Shown piece by piece: positions 1 to 5,953 of a stretch of 8,150 bases of DNA. Below the pieces are notes generated by a model. That model saw only the letters and a list, made by a program, of their open reading frames with translations. It was not told the origin of the DNA and ran no database searches. The DNA comes from Balneolaceae bacterium (lineage in GTDB: Bacteria; Bacteroidota; Rhodothermia; Balneolales; Balneolaceae): assembly GCA_007129085.1 (NCBI GenBank), contig SKWF01000296.1:1-8150 (forward strand), given 5' to 3'. Positions within the stretch are counted from its first letter, which is position 1. The number at the start of each line of letters is the position of its first letter. A program made the position numbers and the translations under genes.

Positions 1-339
1 AAAAAAGAGACTCCCTATAAAAACCTGAAAGAAGATTAAAAATGTGTTCACAAGAAATCCGATATCTTGAAACATGGTGACCACAGAGAGCATTAACACC
101 CACAGAAACAGAAGACACCAAAGTGCAAAAACAATCTGTATACTCCTGTCTGTACGTAAAACCAGTTCTCTTTTTTCAAATGAAAAGATAACAATAGCGG
201 TCAGTACACCAGCTGCAATAAGTTGTGAAGTGTAAGCCGGTAGAAATGTGAAATTAACACCATAAAAGAAGAAGAAGAGAAGGAAACCGATTCCTCCTAT
301 ACCTAACCATTTATTGATATGTGAGTTATTTATAATCAC
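1..339 (-). CDS. Multi-pass membrane protein, partial (possible O-antigen polymerase/ligase)
   Basis: An open reading frame of 113 codons starts at GTG (339-337) and stays open to the left edge, so only the N-terminus is present. The GTG shares a GTGA overlap with the stop of the upstream glycosyltransferase gene, which argues for this start and for translational coupling. A GGA lies about 11 bases upstream, a weak ribosome binding site. The product is strongly hydrophobic, with about four likely membrane segments (roughly residues 11-33, 38-54, 67-87 and 92-113). A short charged stretch (FEKRELVLRTDR) separates the second and third. No catalytic motif is visible. Being last in a Wzz/glycosyltransferase cluster and very hydrophobic fits an O-antigen polymerase (Wzy) or ligase-like protein, but a flippase or another polysaccharide membrane protein is possible. 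The gene is well supported; the function is inferred from context. It is visibly more AT-rich than the genes to its right. Confidence 0.75.
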   Translation of the reverse strand, partial: MIINNSHINKWLGIGGIGFLLFFFFYGVNFTFLPAYTSQLIAAGVLTAIVIFSFEKRELVLRTDRSIQIVFALWCLLFLWVLMLSVVTMFQDIGFLVNTFLIFFQVFIGSLFF

Positions 340-1439
340 AATATAAATTCCAAAACTTTACGAGCCCGGCTTCGCCATGTATACTTATCAACAATCTCAT
401 TAAAACCATTTGTCGCCAGTTTCTCTGCCTTCTGTGGCTGATTTATCAACTCTTCGATCGCTGCTTTCCACTTCATTGGTTCATCTCCGGGTACCAACAG
501 CGCATTATTGCCATTCTCTAAAACCTCCCTCAGTACGGGTAAATCGGAACAGATCACAGGCCTGTTTGCCGCCATATATTCGAAAATCTTCAGCGGAGAC
601 ATCCATCGCGATATCTCTTCCCCCACATTTACATGTTCCTGAAAAGGTGCGAGCAGAATATCTGCATCACTTAATACACGTTGTACATCTGAATGCGGTA
701 TAAAACCTTTAAAATCGACGTTAGGCAGCTGACCGATTTTTTGTTTCCAATTCCGAACCTCTTCATCACTTCCCCCGGCTATGACAAATTTAATGTCGGG
801 ACATAATGGAATTAATTCAGCAATTAGCTCCATTCCTTTACCCGGCTGCATAGATCCTGCGTAGGCGACGGTAGTATTCTCAGTTTTGAATGAAAAATCC
901 GAAGTTTTTGCGCGTAAATCTGCTCCATCATGTGCTACATGAATTTTCGGCTCCACATCGGGAAACTCATCAACCCAAGCTTTCTTAAGAGCTTGACTGA
1001 TGACAACAATCCCTTTACACCTTTTTGAAGTCACCAAGTGCGAAGACATTCGGTGATGTAACGTATCTCTATTGAACAGATCACTGTGGGCTTCAAATAC
1101 AACGTTTTTACCTAGAATTAACGCTCCCCATACTCCAAACAGAAATCTGCCATAAACAAGATCCGGTTTTAAGCGGACACTTTTTAGTGCGCTCATCAAC
1201 CCAAACAGATAATATTTTCCCGGCAGCGATGAAAACCATTGAACATTCTGAATTGAAAAGTCCGGCTCTACCGAGTAGAATTCATACGGATTTTCAGAAG
1301 CCTGCGATTTTTTATTATTAGCTACAATTAAGTCAACCTCAATATTCTCAGCAGAAAAAGCACTACACATTTTCATAATGTGGACGCTGTGTGCTTTCCG
1401 AGAAGGTATTTCCGCATGCGACAGGTACGTTAATTTCAT
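336..1439 (-). CDS. Glycosyltransferase, family 4 type (GT-B fold)
   Basis: This 367-residue protein has the two-domain layout of GT4 enzymes, which move a sugar from a nucleotide-sugar donor to a growing glycan at the cytoplasmic face of the membrane. The N-terminal acceptor domain opens with MKLTYLSHAEIPSRKAHSVH and contains FEAHSD (115-120) and VVISQALKKAW (145-155). The donor domain begins near VAYAGSMQPGKGMELI (191-206), followed by FVIAGG (218-223) and DADILLAPFQ (258-267). The nucleotide-sugar site lies at SPLKIFEYMAANRPVICSDL (281-300). The conserved second Glu of the EX7E motif is E287, while the first position holds W279. The ATG overlaps the stop of the upstream glycosyltransferase by four bases (ATGA), and AAGGAAG four bases before it is a good ribosome binding site. 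Its stop overlaps the GTG of the next gene. Donor and acceptor sugars cannot be told from sequence. Family assignment is firm. Confidence 0.93.
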   Translation of the reverse strand: MKLTYLSHAEIPSRKAHSVHIMKMCSAFSAENIEVDLIVANNKKSQASENPYEFYSVEPDFSIQNVQWFSSLPGKYYLFGLMSALKSVRLKPDLVYGRFLFGVWGALILGKNVVFEAHSDLFNRDTLHHRMSSHLVTSKRCKGIVVISQALKKAWVDEFPDVEPKIHVAHDGADLRAKTSDFSFKTENTTVAYAGSMQPGKGMELIAELIPLCPDIKFVIAGGSDEEVRNWKQKIGQLPNVDFKGFIPHSDVQRVLSDADILLAPFQEHVNVGEEISRWMSPLKIFEYMAANRPVICSDLPVLREVLENGNNALLVPGDEPMKWKAAIEELINQPQKAEKLATNGFNEIVDKYTWRSRARKVLEFIL

Positions 1440-2524
1440 AGATCTTCCTTCCGCTTTGCCAGAATCTCTTCGAAGAACTTTTCCAACTGACGGACGTTTC
1501 TTTCAGGAGAAAACTGTTCATTGGCAAATTTCCGGGTATTATCTGCCAGTGTCTTTCTAATGCCGGGATCAATCACCATTTTTTGTACAGATGAAACGAA
1601 CTCCTCGAAGTCATTCTCTGCACAAATGCCGAATTGATCTCCATCAAGTAGGGAATCAGGGTTATAGGAATAACTGATAACAGGTTTTCCGAGCATCCAG
1701 GCCTGCATAAAAGTATTGGCAAACCCTTCCGGCTCGCCGGTATGCAGTAAAGCTATCGAATGTTTAATAGCACCATTTACCACCTTTAATGGCTTTTTCC
1801 CCATGTACTTAATGATATCCGGCAGTAAATCGTGATTTCTAAAATATTCGTATACATCTTTTTGAATCTCTCCGAACATCAGCAGATCTACATTTAAATT
1901 GTCAATTCTCTGGGCCAGCTTTAGGCAAACCTCTGGTCTTTTCGACGGTTTCAGACTCGATATCCACACCAGGTACGGCTTATCGTGCGCAAAGGGAACC
2001 GTTTCAACTTCTGATGAACTTCGAATGAAACGGGTGTTCGAATGCCCCGACTTTTTCAAAAACTCTTTATTATTCACCACTAAACCATCTACTAATGGAA
2101 ACCCACGGTGCTGCTTCCGGCTTTCAAATGAACGAATTATTGTAATAGCCAATCTTTTCCAAATCGGCTTTTCTTTTGAAACAGCTTTTGCCCCCCATTT
2201 TTCCAGATCGTGAATATGGGATACAGCAAAGACTACCGGTATTTTTTTTGATTTGATGTACTGAACAGACTTATAGAAAAAGTGTTTATTGTATCGCCAA
2301 TAGACGATATCAGGTGCCGCTCTTTGAATCCCCTTCTTAATACCCTGGATGTTGTCTTTAACAGGAATTACAGAGTATTCGGATTGATACTCTCCCGATC
2401 CTCCCACAGCTATGTAAACCACATTGTGGCCAAACACCACCAGTTTCCGAGCAATAATATCACACTGAATTTCACTCCCCCCGAGTTTATCTTGCCTGTG
2501 TTTGTTAACAATCGCAATTTTCAT
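1436..2524 (-). CDS. Glycosyltransferase, family 4 type (GT-B fold)
   Basis: This 362-residue protein is a second GT-B glycosyltransferase of the polysaccharide cluster, expected to act in the cytoplasm on a lipid-linked repeat unit. The N-terminal domain starts MKIAIVNKHRQDKLGGSEIQ, whose glycine-rich GGSE loop (15-18) is typical of GT4 proteins. APDIVYWRYNK (70-80) and PVVFAVSHIHDLEKWG (96-111) follow. The donor domain begins at YLVWISSLKPSKRPEVCLKL (184-203). The donor-binding motif is EPEGFANTFMQAWMLGKPVI (264-283), an EX7E motif whose last Glu is replaced by Gln (E266-X7-Q274). The ATG lies 36 bases after the wzz stop with no clear Shine-Dalgarno; a stem-loop ends two bases before the ATG. 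The stop overlaps the next start by four bases. Sugar specificity is unknown. It shares the fold but little sequence with the neighbouring transferase, so the pair probably adds different sugars. Confidence 0.92.
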   Translation of the reverse strand: MKIAIVNKHRQDKLGGSEIQCDIIARKLVVFGHNVVYIAVGGSGEYQSEYSVIPVKDNIQGIKKGIQRAAPDIVYWRYNKHFFYKSVQYIKSKKIPVVFAVSHIHDLEKWGAKAVSKEKPIWKRLAITIIRSFESRKQHRGFPLVDGLVVNNKEFLKKSGHSNTRFIRSSSEVETVPFAHDKPYLVWISSLKPSKRPEVCLKLAQRIDNLNVDLLMFGEIQKDVYEYFRNHDLLPDIIKYMGKKPLKVVNGAIKHSIALLHTGEPEGFANTFMQAWMLGKPVISYSYNPDSLLDGDQFGICAENDFEEFVSSVQKMVIDPGIRKTLADNTRKFANEQFSPERNVRQLEKFFEEILAKRKEDL

Positions 2525-2526
2525 TG

Positions 2527-2559
2527 TTGGAATAACTTAAGACAAGTTTCGGATTCCAA
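2527..2559 (-). other. Intercistronic stem-loop between wzz and glycosyltransferase
   Basis: The gap between the two genes is 36 bases, and almost all of it can fold. The outer arms TTGGAAT (2527-2533) and ATTCCAA (2553-2559) pair perfectly. Inside them AACTT (2534-2538) pairs with AAGTT (2544-2548), leaving a 5-base loop and a 4-base bulge on one side. In the leftward mRNA the structure starts just after the wzz stop and ends two bases before the next ATG. It could affect initiation of the downstream gene or mRNA stability. It is AT-rich and lacks a U-tract, so it does not look like a terminator. The role is inferred; the complementarity is seen directly. Confidence 0.45.
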
Positions 2560-2560
2560 A

Positions 2561-3775
2561 TTATCGATCTCTTCGATTACTCAACATCCGCCATACCCTG
2601 CTTTTAACATAGATAAAAAAAAGCGAGACAAATCCACCTAAGGAAGTATAGAGTATAACCATCAACGCCCGTTGAGGACTTGATCTGTTTGTAGGCACCG
2701 ATACAGGCTCCAGCACTTTGAACACCGGTGTTTCTTGCATCAATTGGAATTTAGCATCCTCTTTTTGCTGAGCTATTCCGTTATAAAGATCAAACTTCAA
2801 TTGGTATTCCGACTCTAGCCTTTGCTCTTCAGAACGAGCACGAGCAGTCGCTATATTTATATTTCTGTCTCGGAATTCTGCTAAAGCTTTTTGGGCTTCT
2901 AAAAACTCTTCTTCAATTTCGTCGTATCGCTCCTCGATAAAATTCAAATTTCTAACCAACCTCTCCGTACGGTATTCAATAATGTACTCAGTTAAATATT
3001 CAATTATCGATTCAGTAACCTGGGCCGAAACTTCAGGATCCGGCATTTGAACTTCAATACTAAAAAGTCCTGTATCAGTAACATGATTTGTCTCAATTCG
3101 ATCCCTCATTCCCCCCATAAAATTCCACTCATCATACGTCAAACGAACTTTTGTATCCTCTAATCCGGGTAGCTCATCCGATTCAACAACGGCCTCTTCA
3201 CGAGCCTCCTCAAATTCCGTTTCATCCACTGTTTTACCGGAAAAAACCCACGAAACCAAATCCTGCAAACCGGATAAAACTGTTACTGGCAAATGTACTG
3301 TGTACTTAAGAAATGTACCTGTAACTTTTGCCAATGTACTTGGGGTTTGATGCTCAAGCATATAATCTTTGACCGTTACCTTTCCCTCAATATTTGGTAC
3401 ATCAATCTCCTCATAGATAAGGTTATACATAGCCGGTGTGCTGTAGATAATATCCGGGTATAACATCATATTGATTTCATCTCCCGACACTCCCTGCTGC
3501 ATAGCTCCACCGCCCAATAATCCCGAAAACTGCTGAAGCCCGGATGGAAGCTGTGTTCGCTGCTCTACATTTGGCATCATTGTGGTGGATGATGTAAACT
3601 GCTCGGTAGCTGAAAGTGAAAGTAGTACACCATAGATGATAAATGCGGATGTGATTACCGCTATCGTCTTTTTGTGATCCCAGATGGAGAAGAACAAGTC
3701 CGACAGATGGATCTGATCTTCGGGATCTTCCGGCTCGTAAGGAACCAGCTTATACTCTTTCTCGTCAATACTCAT
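2561..3775 (-). CDS. Wzz-type polysaccharide chain-length determinant
   Basis: This 404-residue inner-membrane protein has the layout of Wzz/polysaccharide co-polymerases, which set the length of O-antigen or exopolysaccharide chains made by Wzy. A short cytoplasmic N-terminus carries the usual lead-in DQIHLSDLFFSIWDHKK (20-36). TM1 is about 36-54, and a long periplasmic part follows. A charged, helical, coiled-coil-like stretch covers about 262-345. The proline-rich VLEPVSVPTNRSSPQR (354-369) leads into TM2 (about 369-390) and a basic tail. There is no Walker-type kinase domain at the C-terminus, so it is not a BY-kinase fusion. It contains a Gly/Gln-rich piece (79-95) and an unusual hydrophobic-then-acidic segment (146-206). 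GGGAAAGAG (3779-3787) three bases before the ATG supports this start. It is the first gene of the leftward polysaccharide run, 36 bases ahead of a glycosyltransferase. Family assignment is strong; whether it serves O-antigen or capsule is unknown. Confidence 0.92.
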   Translation of the reverse strand: MSIDEKEYKLVPYEPEDPEDQIHLSDLFFSIWDHKKTIAVITSAFIIYGVLLSLSATEQFTSSTTMMPNVEQRTQLPSGLQQFSGLLGGGAMQQGVSGDEINMMLYPDIIYSTPAMYNLIYEEIDVPNIEGKVTVKDYMLEHQTPSTLAKVTGTFLKYTVHLPVTVLSGLQDLVSWVFSGKTVDETEFEEAREEAVVESDELPGLEDTKVRLTYDEWNFMGGMRDRIETNHVTDTGLFSIEVQMPDPEVSAQVTESIIEYLTEYIIEYRTERLVRNLNFIEERYDEIEEEFLEAQKALAEFRDRNINIATARARSEEQRLESEYQLKFDLYNGIAQQKEDAKFQLMQETPVFKVLEPVSVPTNRSSPQRALMVILYTSLGGFVSLFFIYVKSRVWRMLSNRRDR

Positions 3776-3927
3776 ATACTCTTTCCCACTATTTTTGGGT
3801 CATTTTTCGTCAGTCTTGAACATAATAAGATTTGCACTCTAATTCTTTCTAAATATCTGCCTTCCTGTAGAAAAGAACCAGTTGGATATTTGAACCGCTG
3901 TGGCGCAATGGCGCTGAGTGTGATGTA

Positions 3928-3948
3928 CAACGGGCAGCTTGCCCGTTG
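3928..3948. repeat. Short GC-rich palindrome (REP-like hairpin)
   Basis: CAACGGGC and GCCCGTTG are perfect 8-bp inverted arms around AGCTT, and the loop can close further by an A-T pair. The hairpin stands out against AT-rich surroundings. Neither strand has a T-tract after it, so it is not a standard intrinsic terminator. A smaller GCGC-AATG-GCGC inverted repeat sits just to the left (3903-3914). Such hairpins are often dispersed repeats, but copy number cannot be seen from one window. Confidence 0.4.
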
Positions 3949-4040
3949 ATAGAGGTTATAAATTATAATCCCGTTATGCCATGTACCTGTAGGCCAAAGT
4001 CAAGGTTTCGAAGGGTATTACCGTGCAGAGAATGAGTTAG

Positions 4041-4096
4041 CCTTCGACTTCACTCCGGTCCGAAGTATAGGACCTACGTTGCGCTCAGGCTGACGA
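4041..4096. repeat. Possible degenerate interspersed repeat (CCTTCGACTnCGCTCAGG-like)
   Basis: CCTTCGACTTCACTCCGG (4041-4058) resembles, with two mismatches to its TTCG form, the CCTTCGACTnCGCTCAGG motif that I recall as a common intergenic repeat in many bacterial genomes. A second partial match, TGCGCTCAGGCTGACG (4080-4095), follows. Between them GGTCC (4057-4061) and GGACC (4070-4074) form a small perfect hairpin. The motif match is from memory and the copies are imperfect, so this is a tentative call. Confidence 0.3.
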
Positions 4097-4162
4097 GGTT
4101 ATTACTTGCATCAATCCGTTATAACTATGTGAAATAGTATTTTGACCCACCCCATGCCCGCT

Positions 4163-4200
4163 AACAGACATACCATTTTTTGATAATTGGTATGTCTGTT
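4163..4200 (-). terminator. Perfect inverted repeat after the carboxylase stop (terminator or 3' stabilising hairpin)
   Basis: AACAGACATACCA (4163-4175) and TGGTATGTCTGTT (4188-4200) are perfect 13-base arms around a 12-base AT-rich loop. In the leftward transcript the structure begins 11 bases after the carboxylase stop codon, the usual place for a terminator. It lacks the run of U expected for a classic intrinsic terminator, so it may instead protect the mRNA 3' end or bind a protein. Arm complementarity is seen directly; the terminator role is inferred from position. Confidence 0.45.
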
Positions 4201-4211
4201 CGAGCTATAAA

Positions 4212-5822
4212 CTACACCTGCATCACCCCGGTTTTAAAGTCGGGAATTTCAGGATTGTGGTTCGCATAATGAATCGCATTTGAGATCTTCCGGCGAGTTT
4301 CTGACGGATCAATAATGCCATCCACCCAGAGCCGGGCAGCGGCGTAGCGGACATCCGTCTGACGGTCGTATCGGCTTTTGATCTTTTCCAGGATTTCTGC
4401 TTTGTCATCATCGCTAAGCTCTTTTCCTTTTTTCTCGAGCGATCGTACCTGTATCTGCGTCAATACTTTTGCTGCCTGCGTACCTCCCATTACTGCAATC
4501 TGTGCGGTCGGCCAGGCGTAGATAAATCGCGGATCGTATGCTTTTCCACACATTGCGTAATTTCCTGCGCCGTAACTGTTTCCAACTACAATCGTAATTT
4601 TTGGTACGGTTGAGTTCGCAACGGCATTTACCATTTTGGCTCCATCTTTGATGATGCCACCATGCTCACTTCGCTTACCAATCATAAATCCGGTCACATC
4701 CTGAAGGAAAATTATCGGAATCTTCTTCTGATTGCAGTTCATGATAAACCGTGCGGCTTTATCAGCACTGTCGGAATAAATCACACCGCCGATCTGCATC
4801 TCTCCATCTTTACTTTTAACAACTTTCCGTTGATTGGCTACAATTCCCACACTCCAGCCATCAATTCGGGCATAGCCGGTAATCAGCGTCTGGCCATATC
4901 CCTCCTTGTATTCAACGAAGGTTTCTGCATCAATCACCCCTTTCAGAATTTCATGCATATCATACGGACGATTTCGATCTTTCGGGTAAAGCTCCAGCAT
5001 CTTCTCCGGATTGATTTCCGGCTCCATAGAATCATGACGCGTAAAGTCTGCCTTATCTTGGGGGCCGAGATTTTTAACAAGCCTCCGAATTGTCTGCAGA
5101 CACTCGGTATCATCTTTCATTTTATAGTCGGTAACGCCACTGATTTCGGTGTGTGTTGTAGCGCCGCCCAATGTCTCATTATCAATATCTTCGCCAATAG
5201 CGGCTTTTACGAGATAGCTCCCGGCCAGAAAAACGCTTCCGGTCCCATCTACAATTAACGCTTCATCACTCATTATCGGCAGGTAGGCTCCACCGGCTAC
5301 GCAGCTTCCCATTATGGCAGCAATCTGCGGAATTCCCTTCGCGCTGATGACCGCATTATTCCTGAATATACGCCCAAAATGCTCCTTATCCGGAAAAATC
5401 TGATCCTGCATCGGCAGATATACCCCGGCTGAATCTACCAGGTATACTAACGGCAGATGATTTTCCATCGCAATCTCCTGCGCCCGCAAATTCTTTTTGG
5501 CCGTCATCGGAAACCAAGCACCGGCTTTCACGGTGGCATCATTGGCTACGATCATGCAGCTTCTGCCATCAATTTTTCCAATTCCGGCTACAACACCGGC
5601 TGAGGGGCATCCACCCTCCTCTTCATACATTTCATAAGCAGCCCACAGGCCTATTTCATCAAATTCAGAATCTTCATCAAGAAGAAAATCTATCCGCTCC
5701 CGAGCGGTCATTTTTCCTTTTTTATGCTCTTTTTCAATACGTTTCTTACCGCCTCCCTTCTTAATCTGTTCGGTCTCACGATTCATCGACTCCAATAACT
5801 CTTCTAACCAATTTTCAGCCAT
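4212..5822 (-). CDS. Acyl-CoA carboxylase, carboxyltransferase (beta) subunit, methylcrotonyl-CoA type
   Basis: This 536-residue protein is a full-length biotin-dependent carboxyltransferase, which moves CO2 from carboxybiotin to an acyl-CoA in the cytoplasm. The N-terminal crotonase-like domain includes KMTARERIDFLLD (37-49), DSAGVYLP (130-137), FPDKEHFGRIF (143-153) and the oxyanion-hole loop GSCVAGGAY (172-180). The C-terminal domain has FLQDVTGFMIGKRSEHGG (372-389), the second oxyanion loop GNSYGAGNYAMCGKAYDPRF (414-433) and WPTAQIAVMGGTQAA (437-451). The DKEHFGRIF and GAGNYxMCGxAY patterns match methylcrotonyl-CoA carboxylase beta subunits, which act in leucine breakdown, better than propionyl-CoA or AccD types. 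Substrate is still inferred. The biotin carboxylase/biotin-carrier alpha subunit it needs is not in the window. It stands alone on its strand, with a divergent neighbour at its 5' end and a hairpin past its stop. AGG close to the ATG gives only a weak ribosome site. Confidence 0.94.
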   Translation of the reverse strand: MAENWLEELLESMNRETEQIKKGGGKKRIEKEHKKGKMTARERIDFLLDEDSEFDEIGLWAAYEMYEEEGGCPSAGVVAGIGKIDGRSCMIVANDATVKAGAWFPMTAKKNLRAQEIAMENHLPLVYLVDSAGVYLPMQDQIFPDKEHFGRIFRNNAVISAKGIPQIAAIMGSCVAGGAYLPIMSDEALIVDGTGSVFLAGSYLVKAAIGEDIDNETLGGATTHTEISGVTDYKMKDDTECLQTIRRLVKNLGPQDKADFTRHDSMEPEINPEKMLELYPKDRNRPYDMHEILKGVIDAETFVEYKEGYGQTLITGYARIDGWSVGIVANQRKVVKSKDGEMQIGGVIYSDSADKAARFIMNCNQKKIPIIFLQDVTGFMIGKRSEHGGIIKDGAKMVNAVANSTVPKITIVVGNSYGAGNYAMCGKAYDPRFIYAWPTAQIAVMGGTQAAKVLTQIQVRSLEKKGKELSDDDKAEILEKIKSRYDRQTDVRYAAARLWVDGIIDPSETRRKISNAIHYANHNPEIPDFKTGVMQV

Positions 5823-5858
5823 AACCTATCTAATTAATCGTTATTTTTTGGTGGATTT

Positions 5859-5888
5859 ATAATAGATTCTAATTTGTTGACGTTTGAA
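5859..5888 (-). promoter_or_regulatory. Candidate promoter for the carboxylase gene
   Basis: Reading leftward, TTCAAA (5888-5883) and TATTAT (5864-5859) are separated by 18 bases and lie 37 bases before the ATG. This is a fair but imperfect sigma-70-like pair. The region is AT-rich, so chance matches are likely. It overlaps the candidate plus-strand promoter, as expected in a compact divergent region. Confidence 0.25.
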
Positions 5889-5905
5889 AATAGCGATTTT
5901 GTACT
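5877..5905 (+). promoter_or_regulatory. Candidate promoter for the GWxTD gene (and pdxA)
   Basis: TTGACG (5877-5882) and TGTACT (5900-5905) are 17 bases apart, about 50 bases before the ATG. The -35 element matches the sigma-70 consensus well; the -10 matches four of six. A TTTG followed by an A/T-rich stretch also lies here, loosely recalling Bacteroidota promoters. The whole divergent region is 131 bases (5823-5953), so a promoter must lie in it or the genes are silent. Confidence 0.3.
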
Positions 5906-5953
5906 TCTTCTAAAGGTTACTTTTACAATAATATTCTGAAAACCCATTTTCTG

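Larger units (their letters stand above)
3776..4211. other. 436-base non-coding interval at the edge of the polysaccharide locus
   Basis: No convincing gene lies here on either strand; the few short frames lack homologous-looking content and ribosome sites. The interval separates the stop of the carboxylase from the start of wzz, both on the minus strand. It should therefore hold the carboxylase 3' end and the wzz promoter. What it shows is structure: a short GC-rich palindrome (3928-3948), an inverted pair TCGAAGG/CCTTCGA (4008-4014 and 4041-4047), a repeat-like block (4041-4096) and a perfect hairpin near the carboxylase stop (4163-4200). I saw no JUMPStart/ops element and no promoter for wzz that I would defend. 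Confidence 0.6.

Noticed and set aside
1899..2641. Plus-strand frames of 104 and 119 codons antisense to the glycosyltransferase and wzz 3' end
   Set aside because: They are antisense to genes with clear family motifs and show no domain or start signal of their own.
3674..3949. 91-codon plus-strand frame running from the wzz 5' end into the intergenic region
   Set aside because: Half is antisense to wzz, there is no ribosome site, and the tail runs through the palindrome at 3928-3948.
3776..3960. JUMPStart/ops element or strong promoter before wzz
   Set aside because: No GGCGGTAG-like ops core and no convincing -35/-10 or Bacteroidota TAnnTTTG element was found on the minus strand.
3967..4130. 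Two similar CCGTTAT-containing stretches (near 3971 and 4116) as possible target-site duplication
   Set aside because: The match beyond seven bases needs gaps and mismatches, and nothing between them looks like a transposase or clear element ends.
4662..5258. 198-codon open frame on the plus strand inside the carboxylase gene
   Set aside because: It lies wholly antisense to a well-supported gene; its product is low in recognisable motifs and looks like a mirror frame.
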